Assembly (NCBI GenBank): GCA_934140285.1
Contig: CAKPBI010000005.1
Span: forward strand, 1 to 64,000
Reading direction: 5' to 3'
Length of the DNA: 64,000 bases
Source: an uncultured Bacilli bacterium
Lineage (GTDB): Bacteria; Bacillota_I; Bacilli_A; ML615J-28; CAG-313
Both the position numbers and the translations under genes were made by a program. Shown in pieces: positions 42,050 to 51,043 of the stretch. Position 1 is the first letter of the stretch; every line of letters begins with the position of its first letter. The notes beneath the pieces were generated by a model. It had not been told where the DNA came from. It ran no database searches and worked only from the letters and a program-made list of their open reading frames with translations.

Positions 42050-43147
42050 ATGAAACTAAGAACATTATTTCTCACTTTGTTAAGTGTTATATTTGTAGGA
42101 CTATTAAGTATATTAATATTTCGCTTTAGTTATAATACTTCTACATCATCAAATACATATGTTTTGCCTAAGGTTAAAAATCCAAAAGTAATTCTCTTTA
42201 TAGGCGATGGAATGGGGCAAAATCATGTCTTAAATACAGAAATGTACTATGATAAAAAAATGTCTTTTTCGTCATTTGATTTAACCGGCGAGGTTAAAAC
42301 TAATTCACGTGCGTTATTCGTACCAACTGACAGTGCAGCAGCCGCAACAGCTCTTGCTACAGGAACAAAGGTAAATAATAAAGAAATTGCATGGCATAAT
42401 GATAAAAATATCAAAAACATAATGGAAATCGCAAAAGAACTTGGTCTTGGGACAGGAATAGTAACCACTGACAATCTTTATGGGGCAACTCCTGCATCGT
42501 TTTCCTCTCATACCTCATCACGTAATAATACAGAAGAAATAATTAAGGGACAAGCAAATTCAAATGTTGATATCTTACTTGGAGCTGGAAAAAAAGAATA
42601 TAGCAAACATGAAAGGCTCTTTCTTGATAATGATTATAAAGTATATAATGATATGTATATCAACACAAATAATAAAAAAATTATAGCCACATTTGATTCT
42701 GTAGGTTATCAAAATAAAGGATTTGAAAATCCGAATTTAAGTGAACTAGTAAAATTAGCAGTAGATAATCTTGAAAAGAACCATCCCAATGGATATGTTC
42801 TAATGGTTGAAGGTGCTCACATTGATAAAAAAAGTCATGCCAACGACATAAGTGAAATGATGAAATATTTAGAAGATTTTAGTGCTACTATTGATTATGT
42901 TGATAAACATTTTAAAAACGATGAAAATGTGACACTAATAGTTACTGCCGATCATGAAACTGGAGGTTTAAAGAAGGCAGAGATTAAATCTCAAATTAAT
43001 GATAATCTTTATACAAGAACTGGACATTCATCTAAAAACGTTAATTATTATATAAGAGACAATTCAAATAGGTTAAATGAATTGGTGAATAAGAAAATAG
43101 ATAATACTGATATTTTCAAAATATGTAGAGCTCTAATTGAACCATAA
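42050..43147 (+). CDS. Alkaline phosphatase, exported
   Basis: A 365-residue PhoA-type alkaline phosphatase with an N-terminal membrane anchor or uncleaved signal (TLFLTLLSVIFVGLLSILIF). Metal and active-site motifs are VILFIGDGMG, the nucleophile in TDSAAAATALATG, MVEGAHIDKKSHA, TADHETGG and the late TRTGHSS. It is shorter than the 430-470 residues of E. coli PhoA. AAAGGAATAA precedes the ATG. It would release phosphate outside the cell; its link to the peptidase gene is only positional. Confidence 0.93.
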   Translation: MKLRTLFLTLLSVIFVGLLSILIFRFSYNTSTSSNTYVLPKVKNPKVILFIGDGMGQNHVLNTEMYYDKKMSFSSFDLTGEVKTNSRALFVPTDSAAAATALATGTKVNNKEIAWHNDKNIKNIMEIAKELGLGTGIVTTDNLYGATPASFSSHTSSRNNTEEIIKGQANSNVDILLGAGKKEYSKHERLFLDNDYKVYNDMYINTNNKKIIATFDSVGYQNKGFENPNLSELVKLAVDNLEKNHPNGYVLMVEGAHIDKKSHANDISEMMKYLEDFSATIDYVDKHFKNDENVTLIVTADHETGGLKKAEIKSQINDNLYTRTGHSSKNVNYYIRDNSNRLNELVNKKIDNTDIFKICRALIEP

Positions 43148-43150
43148 ATA

Positions 43151-43182
43151 AAAACGCATTTTAGTAATGCGTTTTCATTTTT
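43151..43182 (+). terminator. Terminator after alkaline phosphatase
   Basis: AAAACGCATT/AATGCGTTTT, 10 bp, five-base loop, CATTTTTTT tail. Confidence 0.92.
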
Positions 43183-43188
43183 TTAAAC

Positions 43189-43243
43189 TTGACATTATAA
43201 ATTAAAGTAGGTATAATTAATATAGTTGTTAAGAACTTAACAA
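43189..43243 (+). promoter_or_regulatory. MarR-exporter promoter and operator
   Basis: TTGACA at 43189-43194 and TATAAT at 43212-43217 with a 17-base spacer. An 18-bp perfect inverted repeat TTGTTAAGAACTTAACAA at 43226-43243 covers the likely transcription start, the classic place for MarR self-repression. Confidence 0.85.
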
Positions 43244-43260
43244 AAAAAGAAGGTGACGTC

Positions 43261-43704
43261 ATGAATGATTTTAAAGAAAATGTCTTTATTGACTTATTAA
43301 CGACTTGTCAACTAGTAAAAAAAATGTATAGTGAGTTAGAGAAAAAATACTGTATAAATTTTATACAACTAGCAATTATCTTTTTATCGGGGACAAGAAA
43401 TATGACAGTATCTAATCTTGCTGAAGAATTGAATGTATCAAAGTCTGCAATTTCACAAGCATTAGTTAAATTATTTATTATGAAGTATGTAACAAAAGTA
43501 GCTGCCGATGAAAATAAAAAAAGTTTTTACATACTTCCAGTTAAAAAAGGAATAACCATAAAAGAAGAAATGATGGCCCTTATTAAGAAAAGAAATGGTG
43601 AAATAGAAAAACTAATGGGAACAGAAAATGCAAATCAATTTGGACTATTGTTAGAAACATTAAATGAAACGCTAGAAAGTATTAATAATGAAGGAGGGAA
43701 ATAA
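43261..43704 (+). CDS. MarR family transcriptional regulator
   Basis: A 147-residue MarR regulator with winged HTH: MTVSNLAEELNVSKSAISQALVKLFIMKYVTKVAADENKK. GAAGGTGACGTC precedes the ATG. It is followed at once by the exporter gene and stands behind a strong promoter with a palindrome at the start site, so it probably represses its own operon until a drug or signal binds. Confidence 0.9.
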   Translation: MNDFKENVFIDLLTTCQLVKKMYSELEKKYCINFIQLAIIFLSGTRNMTVSNLAEELNVSKSAISQALVKLFIMKYVTKVAADENKKSFYILPVKKGITIKEEMMALIKKRNGEIEKLMGTENANQFGLLLETLNETLESINNEGGK

Positions 43705-46332
43705 ATGTTAAAATTAAAAGATGTTAAAAAAACATATATAATGGGGGATACAAAAGTTGAAGCATTAAAGGGGATTTCACTTAATTTTAGAAATAATGAA
43801 TTTGTCTCAATTTTAGGGCCATCAGGATGTGGAAAAACTACATTGCTTAATATTATTGGCGGCCTTGATAAATATACAAGTGGAGATTTATTAATTAATG
43901 GTATTTCAACGAAACAATTTAAAGATTATGATTGGGATATATATAGAAATCATCGCATTGGTTTTATATTTCAAAGTTATAATTTAATTCCTCATCAAAC
44001 AATTTTAGAGAATGTTGAATTAGCTTTAACAATTGGTGGGATAGAGAAAAAAGAAAGAATTGAAAGAGCCAAGAATGCTCTTGATAAAGTAGGATTAAAA
44101 GATCAATATAATAAAAAACCCAATCAATTATCTGGTGGTCAGTGTCAAAGAGTTGCGATTGCAAGAGCCCTTGTAAATGAACCTGAAATACTATTAGCAG
44201 ATGAACCTACGGGTGCATTAGATACTGCAACATCTATCCAAATAATGGAGTTGATTAAAGAAATTGCAAAAGAAAAACTTGTAATAATGGTAACTCATAA
44301 TCCAGAGTTAGCCGAAAAATATTCAACTCGTATTGTAAGATTATTAGACGGAGAAATTAACAGTGATTCTAATCCTTGTAGTGATGAAGAAGAAGTAAAT
44401 ACAACTATATCTGATGAAGAAATTAATAAAAAAGCAAAGACAAAAATGTCTTTTTGGACAGCTTTCAAACTATCAGGACGAAACTTATTAAGCAAGTTAA
44501 AACGTTCATTAATGGTAGGACTTGCAGGTTCAATAGGCATTATTGGCATATCACTAGTCCTTGCGTTATCAAACGGAATTAGAACATACATTGATGATAT
44601 GCAGGAAGATATGCTTTCTGGTAACCCCATAACAATTACTGAATCCGCACTTGACCTAAATGCGATAACAAACTCAATGGCTTACTTTGAAAAAACGGAA
44701 ATAGTCGTTAAGCAAGGAATAGTAAGTGTAAGTTCAATTTTGGAATTTTTAGCTAAAAGAGCAAGTCTTATGGACTCAATAATGGTAAATAATAATATAA
44801 CTCAAGAGTACATAGATTATATATCAGCAATGCCAAAGGAATATGTTGAGGAAATATCTTATGGATATGGCGTAAATATGTTAAATAATATTTATACAGA
44901 CTTTTATACAAGTGCTGGTGGAGAGAAGAAAACAACATCATTAAGTGTTATTAAACAAGTGTATGCAGCAATTCTTGGAGAAACCGAATTTAAAGATGCA
45001 GCTGCTTATATTTCTACACTTTCTTCTTCAATGTTAAAATCAATAAATAATGAAGAATACATTAATTCTCAATATGATATTCTATCAGGAAAACTAGCAA
45101 CAAAGAAGAATGAAATAATGATTGTTGTTGATAAAAATCAACAATTATCAGACTTATTACTTGCACAGCTTGGTTACTATTCTCAAGAAGAATTCTTAGA
45201 TATGGCAAGAAAAGCTTTTGATCCAGATAATCATAAATCAACTGAAGTTAAAACTGAATTTGATTTTGACCAATTATTAAATAAAACATTTGTTTGGTAT
45301 CCAAATGACGCATTATTTAAAAGAATATTTGGCTCTGATACTACTCCATTCATATATAATGCTGAACGTGATCCAAAACTAAATCATGAAGGAATTGAAT
45401 TAAATGTTGTTGGAATACTAAGACCTAAAGAAGGCATCAATTATGGTACTTTAACTAGTGGATTTTATTACACTTCTGAATTGTTAGAAGAAGTTCTTAA
45501 ATCTAATAAGACAAGTAAGGTAGTTAAATATTTGGTAGATAACAATATGACTGGATATCAAGTTAATACAACAGACCCATCAAAATCTTGTATAATCCCA
45601 TATACAATTGATTATGTATATGAAGGCGAAACAAAAACTTTAAAATCGATTGTTACAGGAAAAATAGATATGATGTCAGCAATGATGGGAACTGCAACTG
45701 GAGCATTAACTATTCGTGACCTAGGGGGAAACGATATGCCAAATTCTGTATCAGTATATCCGGTAGACTTTAATCTAAAAGAAAAAGTACTAGAGTATTT
45801 AGATGCATGGAATGGCGAAGATAATATAACAGTAAATGGAATAACTTATACAAAAGATCAACGTTCAAAAATAACATATACAGATAACTTATCACTAGTA
45901 ATTTCAATGATTAACACAATGATAAATATTGTAACTATAGCACTTGTTTCCTTTACCGCAATCTCTTTAATTGTTTCAACGGTAATGATTGGAATTATAA
46001 CCTATGTATCTGTGGTGGAAAGAGTAAAAGAAATTGGAGTTATAAGATCTCTTGGTGGAAGAAAACGCGATGTAGCTAACTTATTTAATGCGGAAACATT
46101 TATCATTGGACTTCTTGCTGGAACAATAGGTATTGTTATAACATATATAATCTCATTAATTGCAAATCTAATTATAGGTTCATTAACGAATATTTATACA
46201 CTTGTATCACTACCAATTGTTAGTGCACTAATAATGATAACAATAAGTATACTATTAACATTGATATCTGGATTATTCCCTGCTAAGGCTGCAGCAAATA
46301 TGGATCCTGTAAATGCTTTAAGAAGTGAATAA
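43705..46332 (+). CDS. MacB-like ABC exporter, ATPase fused to permease
   Basis: An 875-residue fusion. Residues 1-235 are a LolD/MacB-type ATPase (GPSGCGKTTLLNIIGGLDKYTSG, IFQSYNLIPHQTILENVELAL, LSGGQCQRVAIARAL, ILLADEPTGALDT). The permease follows: one helix at about 265-290 (LAGSIGIIGISLVLALSNGI), a large extracellular domain of about 400 residues, and three C-terminal helices of an FtsX fold with VKEIGVIRSLGGRKRDV. Such pumps move peptides, lantibiotics or lipids rather than small drugs. Co-regulated with the MarR gene. Confidence 0.92.
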   Translation: MLKLKDVKKTYIMGDTKVEALKGISLNFRNNEFVSILGPSGCGKTTLLNIIGGLDKYTSGDLLINGISTKQFKDYDWDIYRNHRIGFIFQSYNLIPHQTILENVELALTIGGIEKKERIERAKNALDKVGLKDQYNKKPNQLSGGQCQRVAIARALVNEPEILLADEPTGALDTATSIQIMELIKEIAKEKLVIMVTHNPELAEKYSTRIVRLLDGEINSDSNPCSDEEEVNTTISDEEINKKAKTKMSFWTAFKLSGRNLLSKLKRSLMVGLAGSIGIIGISLVLALSNGIRTYIDDMQEDMLSGNPITITESALDLNAITNSMAYFEKTEIVVKQGIVSVSSILEFLAKRASLMDSIMVNNNITQEYIDYISAMPKEYVEEISYGYGVNMLNNIYTDFYTSAGGEKKTTSLSVIKQVYAAILGETEFKDAAAYISTLSSSMLKSINNEEYINSQYDILSGKLATKKNEIMIVVDKNQQLSDLLLAQLGYYSQEEFLDMARKAFDPDNHKSTEVKTEFDFDQLLNKTFVWYPNDALFKRIFGSDTTPFIYNAERDPKLNHEGIELNVVGILRPKEGINYGTLTSGFYYTSELLEEVLKSNKTSKVVKYLVDNNMTGYQVNTTDPSKSCIIPYTIDYVYEGETKTLKSIVTGKIDMMSAMMGTATGALTIRDLGGNDMPNSVSVYPVDFNLKEKVLEYLDAWNGEDNITVNGITYTKDQRSKITYTDNLSLVISMINTMINIVTIALVSFTAISLIVSTVMIGIITYVSVVERVKEIGVIRSLGGRKRDVANLFNAETFIIGLLAGTIGIVITYIISLIANLIIGSLTNIYTLVSLPIVSALIMITISILLTLISGLFPAKAAANMDPVNALRSE

Positions 46333-46338
46333 ATAGCA

Positions 46339-46371
46339 AAAAAACTCATAATTTAACATTATGAGTTTTTT
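46339..46371 (+). terminator. Terminator of the MarR-exporter operon
   Basis: A 14-bp perfect stem AAAAAACTCATAAT and complement with a five-base loop; the stem ends in six T. Confidence 0.92.
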
Positions 46372-46381
46372 AACATATTAC

Positions 46382-46428
46382 TTGCAAAACAAACATATTA
46401 TATGATATTATATACCTAATCAGATTAG
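46382..46428 (+). promoter_or_regulatory. Promoter and start-site palindrome of GT8 cassette
   Basis: TTGCAA (46382-46387), an 18-base spacer and TATTAT (46406-46411), followed by a 13-bp palindrome CTAATC-A-GATTAG at 46416-46428, where transcription would begin. It may be an operator. Confidence 0.55.
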
Positions 46429-46447
46429 ATATTAAGCAGGAGGACGT

Positions 46448-47398
46448 ATGAATAATACAATAATACCTATTTTTTTTGCATGTGATGATAATTATGCTCC
46501 ATTTCTAATGGTAACTATAAAATCAATTATTGAAAATTCTAATAATCATGATATATATAAAATTTATGTATTAAATACAGGAATTGCTACAGATCATATA
46601 GAATTGATAAAAAAATACGAAAAAGAAAACTTAACAATAAATTTTGTTGATGTAACGTCAAAGATACAAGAAATATCTAAAGAGTTAGATGATGTAAGAG
46701 ATTACTATACTAAAGCTATATTCTACCGTTTATTTATTGCTTCTCTTTTCCCACAATATGATAAAGCAATATATCTTGATTGTGATATTGTTGTTTTAAA
46801 TGATATTGCCAATTTTTTCAAAATAGAATTAGACAACAATATATTAGGAGTAGTTGTTGATGATGTGGTAGCCAATAATGATGATTTTAAAGTATATACC
46901 AAAGAAACTGTGGGAGTTGAAGCAAACAAATACTTTAATTCTGGTGTACTATTAATGAACTTAGAACAATACAGAAAACATAACATAGAAAATATATTTG
47001 TTGAAATAACTAAACAATATAATTTTCCAAGTGTTGCACCAGACCAAGATTTTTTAAACTTTATGTGCTATGGAAAAGTTAAATATTTAAGTAAATCATG
47101 GAATAGAATGCCAATAGAAGATGGATATGATGGAGAACTAAATCTAATACACTATAACATGTTTATGAAACCATGGCGATATAATATTATGTATGAAGAA
47201 TATTTTTGGAAATATGCTGAAATGACAGAGTTTTTCGAGTTACTAAAGGATATGAAAAATAACTATTCAGATGATAATCGTCAATCAGATTTGAAGGGTG
47301 TAGAAAGAATGGTAAAACAAGCTTATCAAATTATAGATTCAAAGTATAATTTAAATTCAAAATTAAATCGAGATGAACTTTATGGAAAAAGAAGTTAA
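46448..47398 (+). CDS. Glycosyltransferase family 8
   Basis: A 316-residue GT8 enzyme, retaining, GT-A fold. IPIFFACDDNYAPFLMVTIKSI opens the domain; KAIYLDCDIVVLNDI carries the metal-binding DxD; YFNSGVLLMNL and PDQDFLNFMC are typical; IHYNMFMKPW is near the end. Substrate unknown. AGGAGGACGT precedes the ATG. It overlaps the acyltransferase gene by about 26 bases, so they are coupled. Confidence 0.93.
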   Translation: MNNTIIPIFFACDDNYAPFLMVTIKSIIENSNNHDIYKIYVLNTGIATDHIELIKKYEKENLTINFVDVTSKIQEISKELDDVRDYYTKAIFYRLFIASLFPQYDKAIYLDCDIVVLNDIANFFKIELDNNILGVVVDDVVANNDDFKVYTKETVGVEANKYFNSGVLLMNLEQYRKHNIENIFVEITKQYNFPSVAPDQDFLNFMCYGKVKYLSKSWNRMPIEDGYDGELNLIHYNMFMKPWRYNIMYEEYFWKYAEMTEFFELLKDMKNNYSDDNRQSDLKGVERMVKQAYQIIDSKYNLNSKLNRDELYGKRS

Positions 47399-48224
47399 AT
47401 TAAGTCAAGACAGAATAGATGTACTAACTAAAATAGCTATGTACGAAAAAGAAGGAGGGGAGTCTTTCTTTAAAGATGTTGAAAATGATCCTCCAACAAA
47501 AGTATTAAATCCAGAAGATGTTGATTATCTAGATAAAAAAATAATTAACCGATTTAAACATTTTTTCGCATGCATCCTAGGAAATATGATAAGGAAAAAA
47601 ACTAGAAAGCATAATGAAGTTGAAGTGATAGGAATGGAAAATTTAGAGGGATTAAAAACAGGAGCCATTATAACAAGTAACCATTTTGCTCATTTTGAAA
47701 GTGCATGTGTAAGTAAAGTAGTAAATTTGTTAAACAAGAAGAAAAAACTCTATATTGTAATTAGAGAAGGAAATTATACAATGCCTGGAATTTTTGGTTT
47801 CTTATTTAGACATTGTGATACACTTCCTTTGAGTAGTAATATTCATACAATGAAGAACTTTCATAAAGCTATGACAGAAGTATTGAAAAAGAACAATTAT
47901 GTCTTAGTTTATCCAGAACAATCAATGTGGTGGAATTACAAGAAACCTCGTCCACAAAGAAATGGAGCAGCACACTTTGCTTGTAAAAACAATGTTCCCA
48001 TTATACCTTGTTTTGTAACAATGACAGATTTAGACAAAACAGATGTAGATGGTTCGATTGTTCAAAAGTATACTATTCATGTTATGAAGCCAATATATCC
48101 AAATGAGAACTTAAGTTTAAAAGGAAATGTTGAACAAATGGTTAAAACGAATTATGAGTTATGTATAAAAAAATATGAAGAAGTATATAGAAAAAAATTA
48201 ACATATACTTGTGATGAAGAATAA
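47373..48224 (+). CDS. PlsC-like 1-acyl-glycerol-phosphate acyltransferase family protein
   Basis: A 283-residue acyltransferase with the LPLAT fold. SNHFAHFESACVSK is a variant of the catalytic NHxxxxD box (E in place of D), VIREGNYTMPGIFGFLFRHCDTLPLS fits block II, and VLVYPEQSMWWNYKKPRP is block III. About 70 residues precede the domain. The start is uncertain: ATG 47373 or 47382 are both inside the GT8 gene. It overlaps the next gene by one base. It probably acylates a lipid or glycolipid at the inner membrane face. Confidence 0.86.
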   Translation: MNFMEKEVKLSQDRIDVLTKIAMYEKEGGESFFKDVENDPPTKVLNPEDVDYLDKKIINRFKHFFACILGNMIRKKTRKHNEVEVIGMENLEGLKTGAIITSNHFAHFESACVSKVVNLLNKKKKLYIVIREGNYTMPGIFGFLFRHCDTLPLSSNIHTMKNFHKAMTEVLKKNNYVLVYPEQSMWWNYKKPRPQRNGAAHFACKNNVPIIPCFVTMTDLDKTDVDGSIVQKYTIHVMKPIYPNENLSLKGNVEQMVKTNYELCIKKYEEVYRKKLTYTCDEE

Positions 48225-48832
48225 TGAAAAAGTTTTTAAAAGCAATTTACATAATGAGATATTACATACTTGTAATTTTAATAGTTACTTTAATGCTGAT
48301 AGGCATTAACATATGGTTAATTCCCAAAAAATATGATTTATCTTGGATTTATATTACATTATATGTTTTATTAAGCGTTATAATGGTAATTGTTGTTGAT
48401 GGAGTCACTGCAGCAATAATTCATCATTTACCTAAAAAACTATTTGACCCATATCGTAAAGAATACCGTGTTAGTAAGTTTGAAAATAACTTTTTTAAAT
48501 TTATTAGAATTAGAAAGTGGAAAGATAAAATACCCGAGATTGGTGCACTTACATGTGATTTTGGAAAAGGTAAAATCGAAAATCCTAATGACCCACAATA
48601 CATATATGAATTCTTAATCGAAATGGGATATGCTGAAAGTATTCATATAATATCCTGTCTAACAGGGTTTTTAATTATTCTTATTTTGCCGATTAAATAT
48701 TTTTTATATATAGGGTTACCAATAGCAATAATTAATATAGGTTTCAATATTTTATCTGCTTGGATTCAACGATATAATCGTCCAAAGTTATTACTATTGT
48801 ATGAAAGAAAAATGAAAAATAAAAAAATTTAA
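48224..48832 (+). CDS. CrtO-like membrane acyltransferase family protein
   Basis: A 202-residue membrane protein resembling the glycosyl-4,4'-diaponeurosporenoate acyltransferase (CrtO) family. It has two N-terminal helices, a cytosolic stretch with NNFFKFIRIRKWKDKIPEIGAL, which is the family hallmark, then EFLIEMGYAESIHI and two further helices ending in RYNRPKLLLLYER. No carotenoid genes are in the window, so another glycolipid is the likelier acceptor. Third gene of a GT8-acyltransferase-acyltransferase cassette. Confidence 0.78.
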   Translation: MKKFLKAIYIMRYYILVILIVTLMLIGINIWLIPKKYDLSWIYITLYVLLSVIMVIVVDGVTAAIIHHLPKKLFDPYRKEYRVSKFENNFFKFIRIRKWKDKIPEIGALTCDFGKGKIENPNDPQYIYEFLIEMGYAESIHIISCLTGFLIILILPIKYFLYIGLPIAIINIGFNILSAWIQRYNRPKLLLLYERKMKNKKI

Positions 48833-48837
48833 AAAAA

Positions 48838-48874
48838 GGAATTAGTGTTACAGAACTAATTCCCTTTTATTTTA
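48838..48874 (+). terminator. Terminator of the GT8 cassette
   Basis: GGAATTAGT/ACTAATTCC, 9 bp, eight-base loop, CTTTTATTTTA tail. Confidence 0.85.
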
Positions 48875-48894
48875 TCATAAAAATAATATCTTTC

Positions 48895-48924
48895 TTGACA
48901 AAAAAATTCTTCATATGGTATAAT
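48895..48924 (+). promoter_or_regulatory. Promoter of the SPFH-AAA operon
   Basis: TTGACA at 48895-48900 and TATAAT at 48919-48924, spacer 18. It leaves an untranslated leader of about 170 bases before the first gene; the leader (48931-49090) is AT-rich with no strong hairpin, though a second TATAAT-like box occurs near 48982. Confidence 0.8.
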
Positions 48925-49101
48925 AAGACTAATATAGATACTATTATTGGCATGAATATTTTAGACAATTCATAAAGTATAATATGACATATAAAACTTA
49001 GTATATATATTAAAATTTTCTTTTACTGATTAATCTAGGAAACGACAGTAAAAAAACAAAAATGATTTTTTCAAAATAGTAAATTAAGGAGGTAATTAAT
49101 A

Positions 49102-50292
49102 ATGGCTATAGCTGAAATTATTAAATTTGAAGGGCCAAAAGATGCTCTTGTTTGGAAAAATCCTGGAAAAGATTATGTGATAAGCGGAGATGAAAAGTTT
49201 AATGTTTTATCACAATTAATTGTAGATGAATTTTATGAAGCAATTTTATTCATTAATGGAAATGCTCTTGATTTATTTAAACCAGGTCGTCATACATTAA
49301 ATACACAAAATATCCCTCTATTAACTGAATTTTATAATAAGATGACAGGGGGAACACCTTTCCCATGTAAAGTATATTTTATTAATAAAACTAATCAACT
49401 TGAATTAAAGTGGGGCACTAAAGGCGGAATTACTTTAAATGACCCAATTTATGATATCTTCCTACATGTTGGTTGCTGCGGTACTATGGCTGTTCATATC
49501 AGCGATTCAAGAAGATTTTTATTAAAGTTTGTTGGAAATAAAGATACATTTAGTAATGATGATTTATTAGCAAATTTAAGAGGTATCGTTTCATCTCATG
49601 TTAAAAACTTCATTTCTAAATTAATGATTCAAGGACATGTTAGTTTCTTTGATATGAATGCTCATATTTATGATGTTGGACTACTTGTTCAAAAAGTATT
49701 AAATAACATAGTTGAAGAATTCGGTATTACAATTGATTTGTTTAATATCGAAGCAATAGATGTTCCAAAAGAAGATTATGAAGCAATCACACAAGCAAAA
49801 TCTGCTGCTACATCTCGTAAGATTCAAGGCTTCACTTGGCAAGAAGAACAAATGTATGCAATCCTTGATGATGCTGCAAAGAATGAAGGTACTTCATCAA
49901 ATATGATGGGTGCTGGAATGGGCCTAGGAATGGGCGTAGGCGTTGGTGCAGGCATGGGAAGAGCTTTTGGTGATATGAGTTCTAATGTCTTCGGAGGACA
50001 ACAAGGTGCTAACAATATGAATGCCCCTAAACCAAATGTTGCTCCATCTTCATCTAATGGTAATGAAGGTATTGATGTAAATAATTTCTTTAATCCTCAA
50101 CAATCAGCTCAACAACCTGCTCAACCAGGAACTAAGTTCTGTTCAAACTGTGGAGCTCAAGCACCACAAACAGCAATGTTCTGTTCTCAATGTGGAACTA
50201 AATTCCCAGCTGAAGCAGTTTGCCCAACTTGTGGAGCAAAACTAGCACCTAATGCAATGTTCTGTTCTCAATGTGGAACAAAGGTTAAATAG
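49102..50292 (+). CDS. SPFH-domain/double-zinc-ribbon protein (YdjI-like)
   Basis: A 396-residue protein. Residues about 25-240 match the SPFH-type domain of YdjI-like proteins (IIKFEGPKDALVWKNPGKD, ALDLFKPGRHTLNTQNIPLL, LRGIVSSHVKNFISK), a fold that scaffolds membrane microdomains. A glycine/methionine-rich linker (about 270-345) leads to two double zinc ribbons with pairs C347/C350, C361/C364, C374/C377 and C388/C391. There is no membrane helix, so it is peripheral. A strong AAGGAGGT site precedes the ATG. First gene of a nine-gene operon. In Bacillus, YdjI works with YdjG, YdjH and PspA on membrane stress; that parallel is inference here. Confidence 0.85.
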   Translation: MAIAEIIKFEGPKDALVWKNPGKDYVISGDEKFNVLSQLIVDEFYEAILFINGNALDLFKPGRHTLNTQNIPLLTEFYNKMTGGTPFPCKVYFINKTNQLELKWGTKGGITLNDPIYDIFLHVGCCGTMAVHISDSRRFLLKFVGNKDTFSNDDLLANLRGIVSSHVKNFISKLMIQGHVSFFDMNAHIYDVGLLVQKVLNNIVEEFGITIDLFNIEAIDVPKEDYEAITQAKSAATSRKIQGFTWQEEQMYAILDDAAKNEGTSSNMMGAGMGLGMGVGVGAGMGRAFGDMSSNVFGGQQGANNMNAPKPNVAPSSSNGNEGIDVNNFFNPQQSAQQPAQPGTKFCSNCGAQAPQTAMFCSQCGTKFPAEAVCPTCGAKLAPNAMFCSQCGTKVK

Positions 50293-50306
50293 GAGGATAA
50301 AAAGCG

Positions 50307-51035
50307 ATGAATAAAAATAAAAAAATTAATGTTGTATTAATAGCAGCAATATATGCAGTTATTTTTGCTGTATTAAATGTTTTAGTATTTGTAATTTTCA
50401 AACCTGGTAAAATTACAAATGAAGTTGCAAAAACGAATTTCTGGACAACTTATGCATTCCTTGTAATTTCGTTTGTACTTCAAGTTTGTTCAATTTTCTT
50501 GTTTGATAAAAAGAGTGGACTTGACGCAGTCTTCATGGGACTTCCTGTCTTCTTTGTATCAATGATTTTCTTAGGAGTAGAAGTTGTCGTTGCAGTTATT
50601 TTCTTTATTCTTTCAGCAACCAATGTCGCTATTCCAACTGCCGTAGTAGTAATTGTACAATTATTGATTTTAGCAGCATACTTAGTGATTGCACTACTTG
50701 CCCTTCTTGCTAAAAATCATATAGCTGGACTTGATCAAAAAATTAAAACCAATGTTGCAAATATTCGTAATTTAGAAGCAGATGTAAGAATTGCTATGGA
50801 AGCATGTACTGATCCTGCTGTTAAAGAACTATTAAGAAAATTTGCTGATGATATTAGATTTTCTGATCCAATGACTGTTCCAGCAGTAGAAGTGTTAGAT
50901 GTACAAATCCAAACAACTGTTATGGACATTAAAGCAGCTGCTTACGAAGGGAAAAATGAATTAATTGAAGCATTAGTTAGAAAAGGAACATTACAACTAA
51001 AAGAAAGAAATATGAAAATTATTAATAGTAAGTAG
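50307..51035 (+). CDS. Four-helix membrane protein of SPFH-AAA operon
   Basis: A 242-residue protein with four membrane helices in the first 135 residues (VLIAAIYAVIFAVLNVLVFVI, TTYAFLVISFVLQVCSIFLF, FFVSMIFLGVEVVVAVIFFI, VIVQLLILAAYLVIALLALL), then about 105 cytosolic helical residues (KIKTNVANIRNLEADVRIAME and on). Family not recognised. A GGAGGATAAAAAGCG site sets the start. Likely the membrane anchor for the SPFH protein just upstream. Confidence 0.8.
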   Translation: MNKNKKINVVLIAAIYAVIFAVLNVLVFVIFKPGKITNEVAKTNFWTTYAFLVISFVLQVCSIFLFDKKSGLDAVFMGLPVFFVSMIFLGVEVVVAVIFFILSATNVAIPTAVVVIVQLLILAAYLVIALLALLAKNHIAGLDQKIKTNVANIRNLEADVRIAMEACTDPAVKELLRKFADDIRFSDPMTVPAVEVLDVQIQTTVMDIKAAAYEGKNELIEALVRKGTLQLKERNMKIINSK

Positions 51036-51043
51036 GTGAAAAT

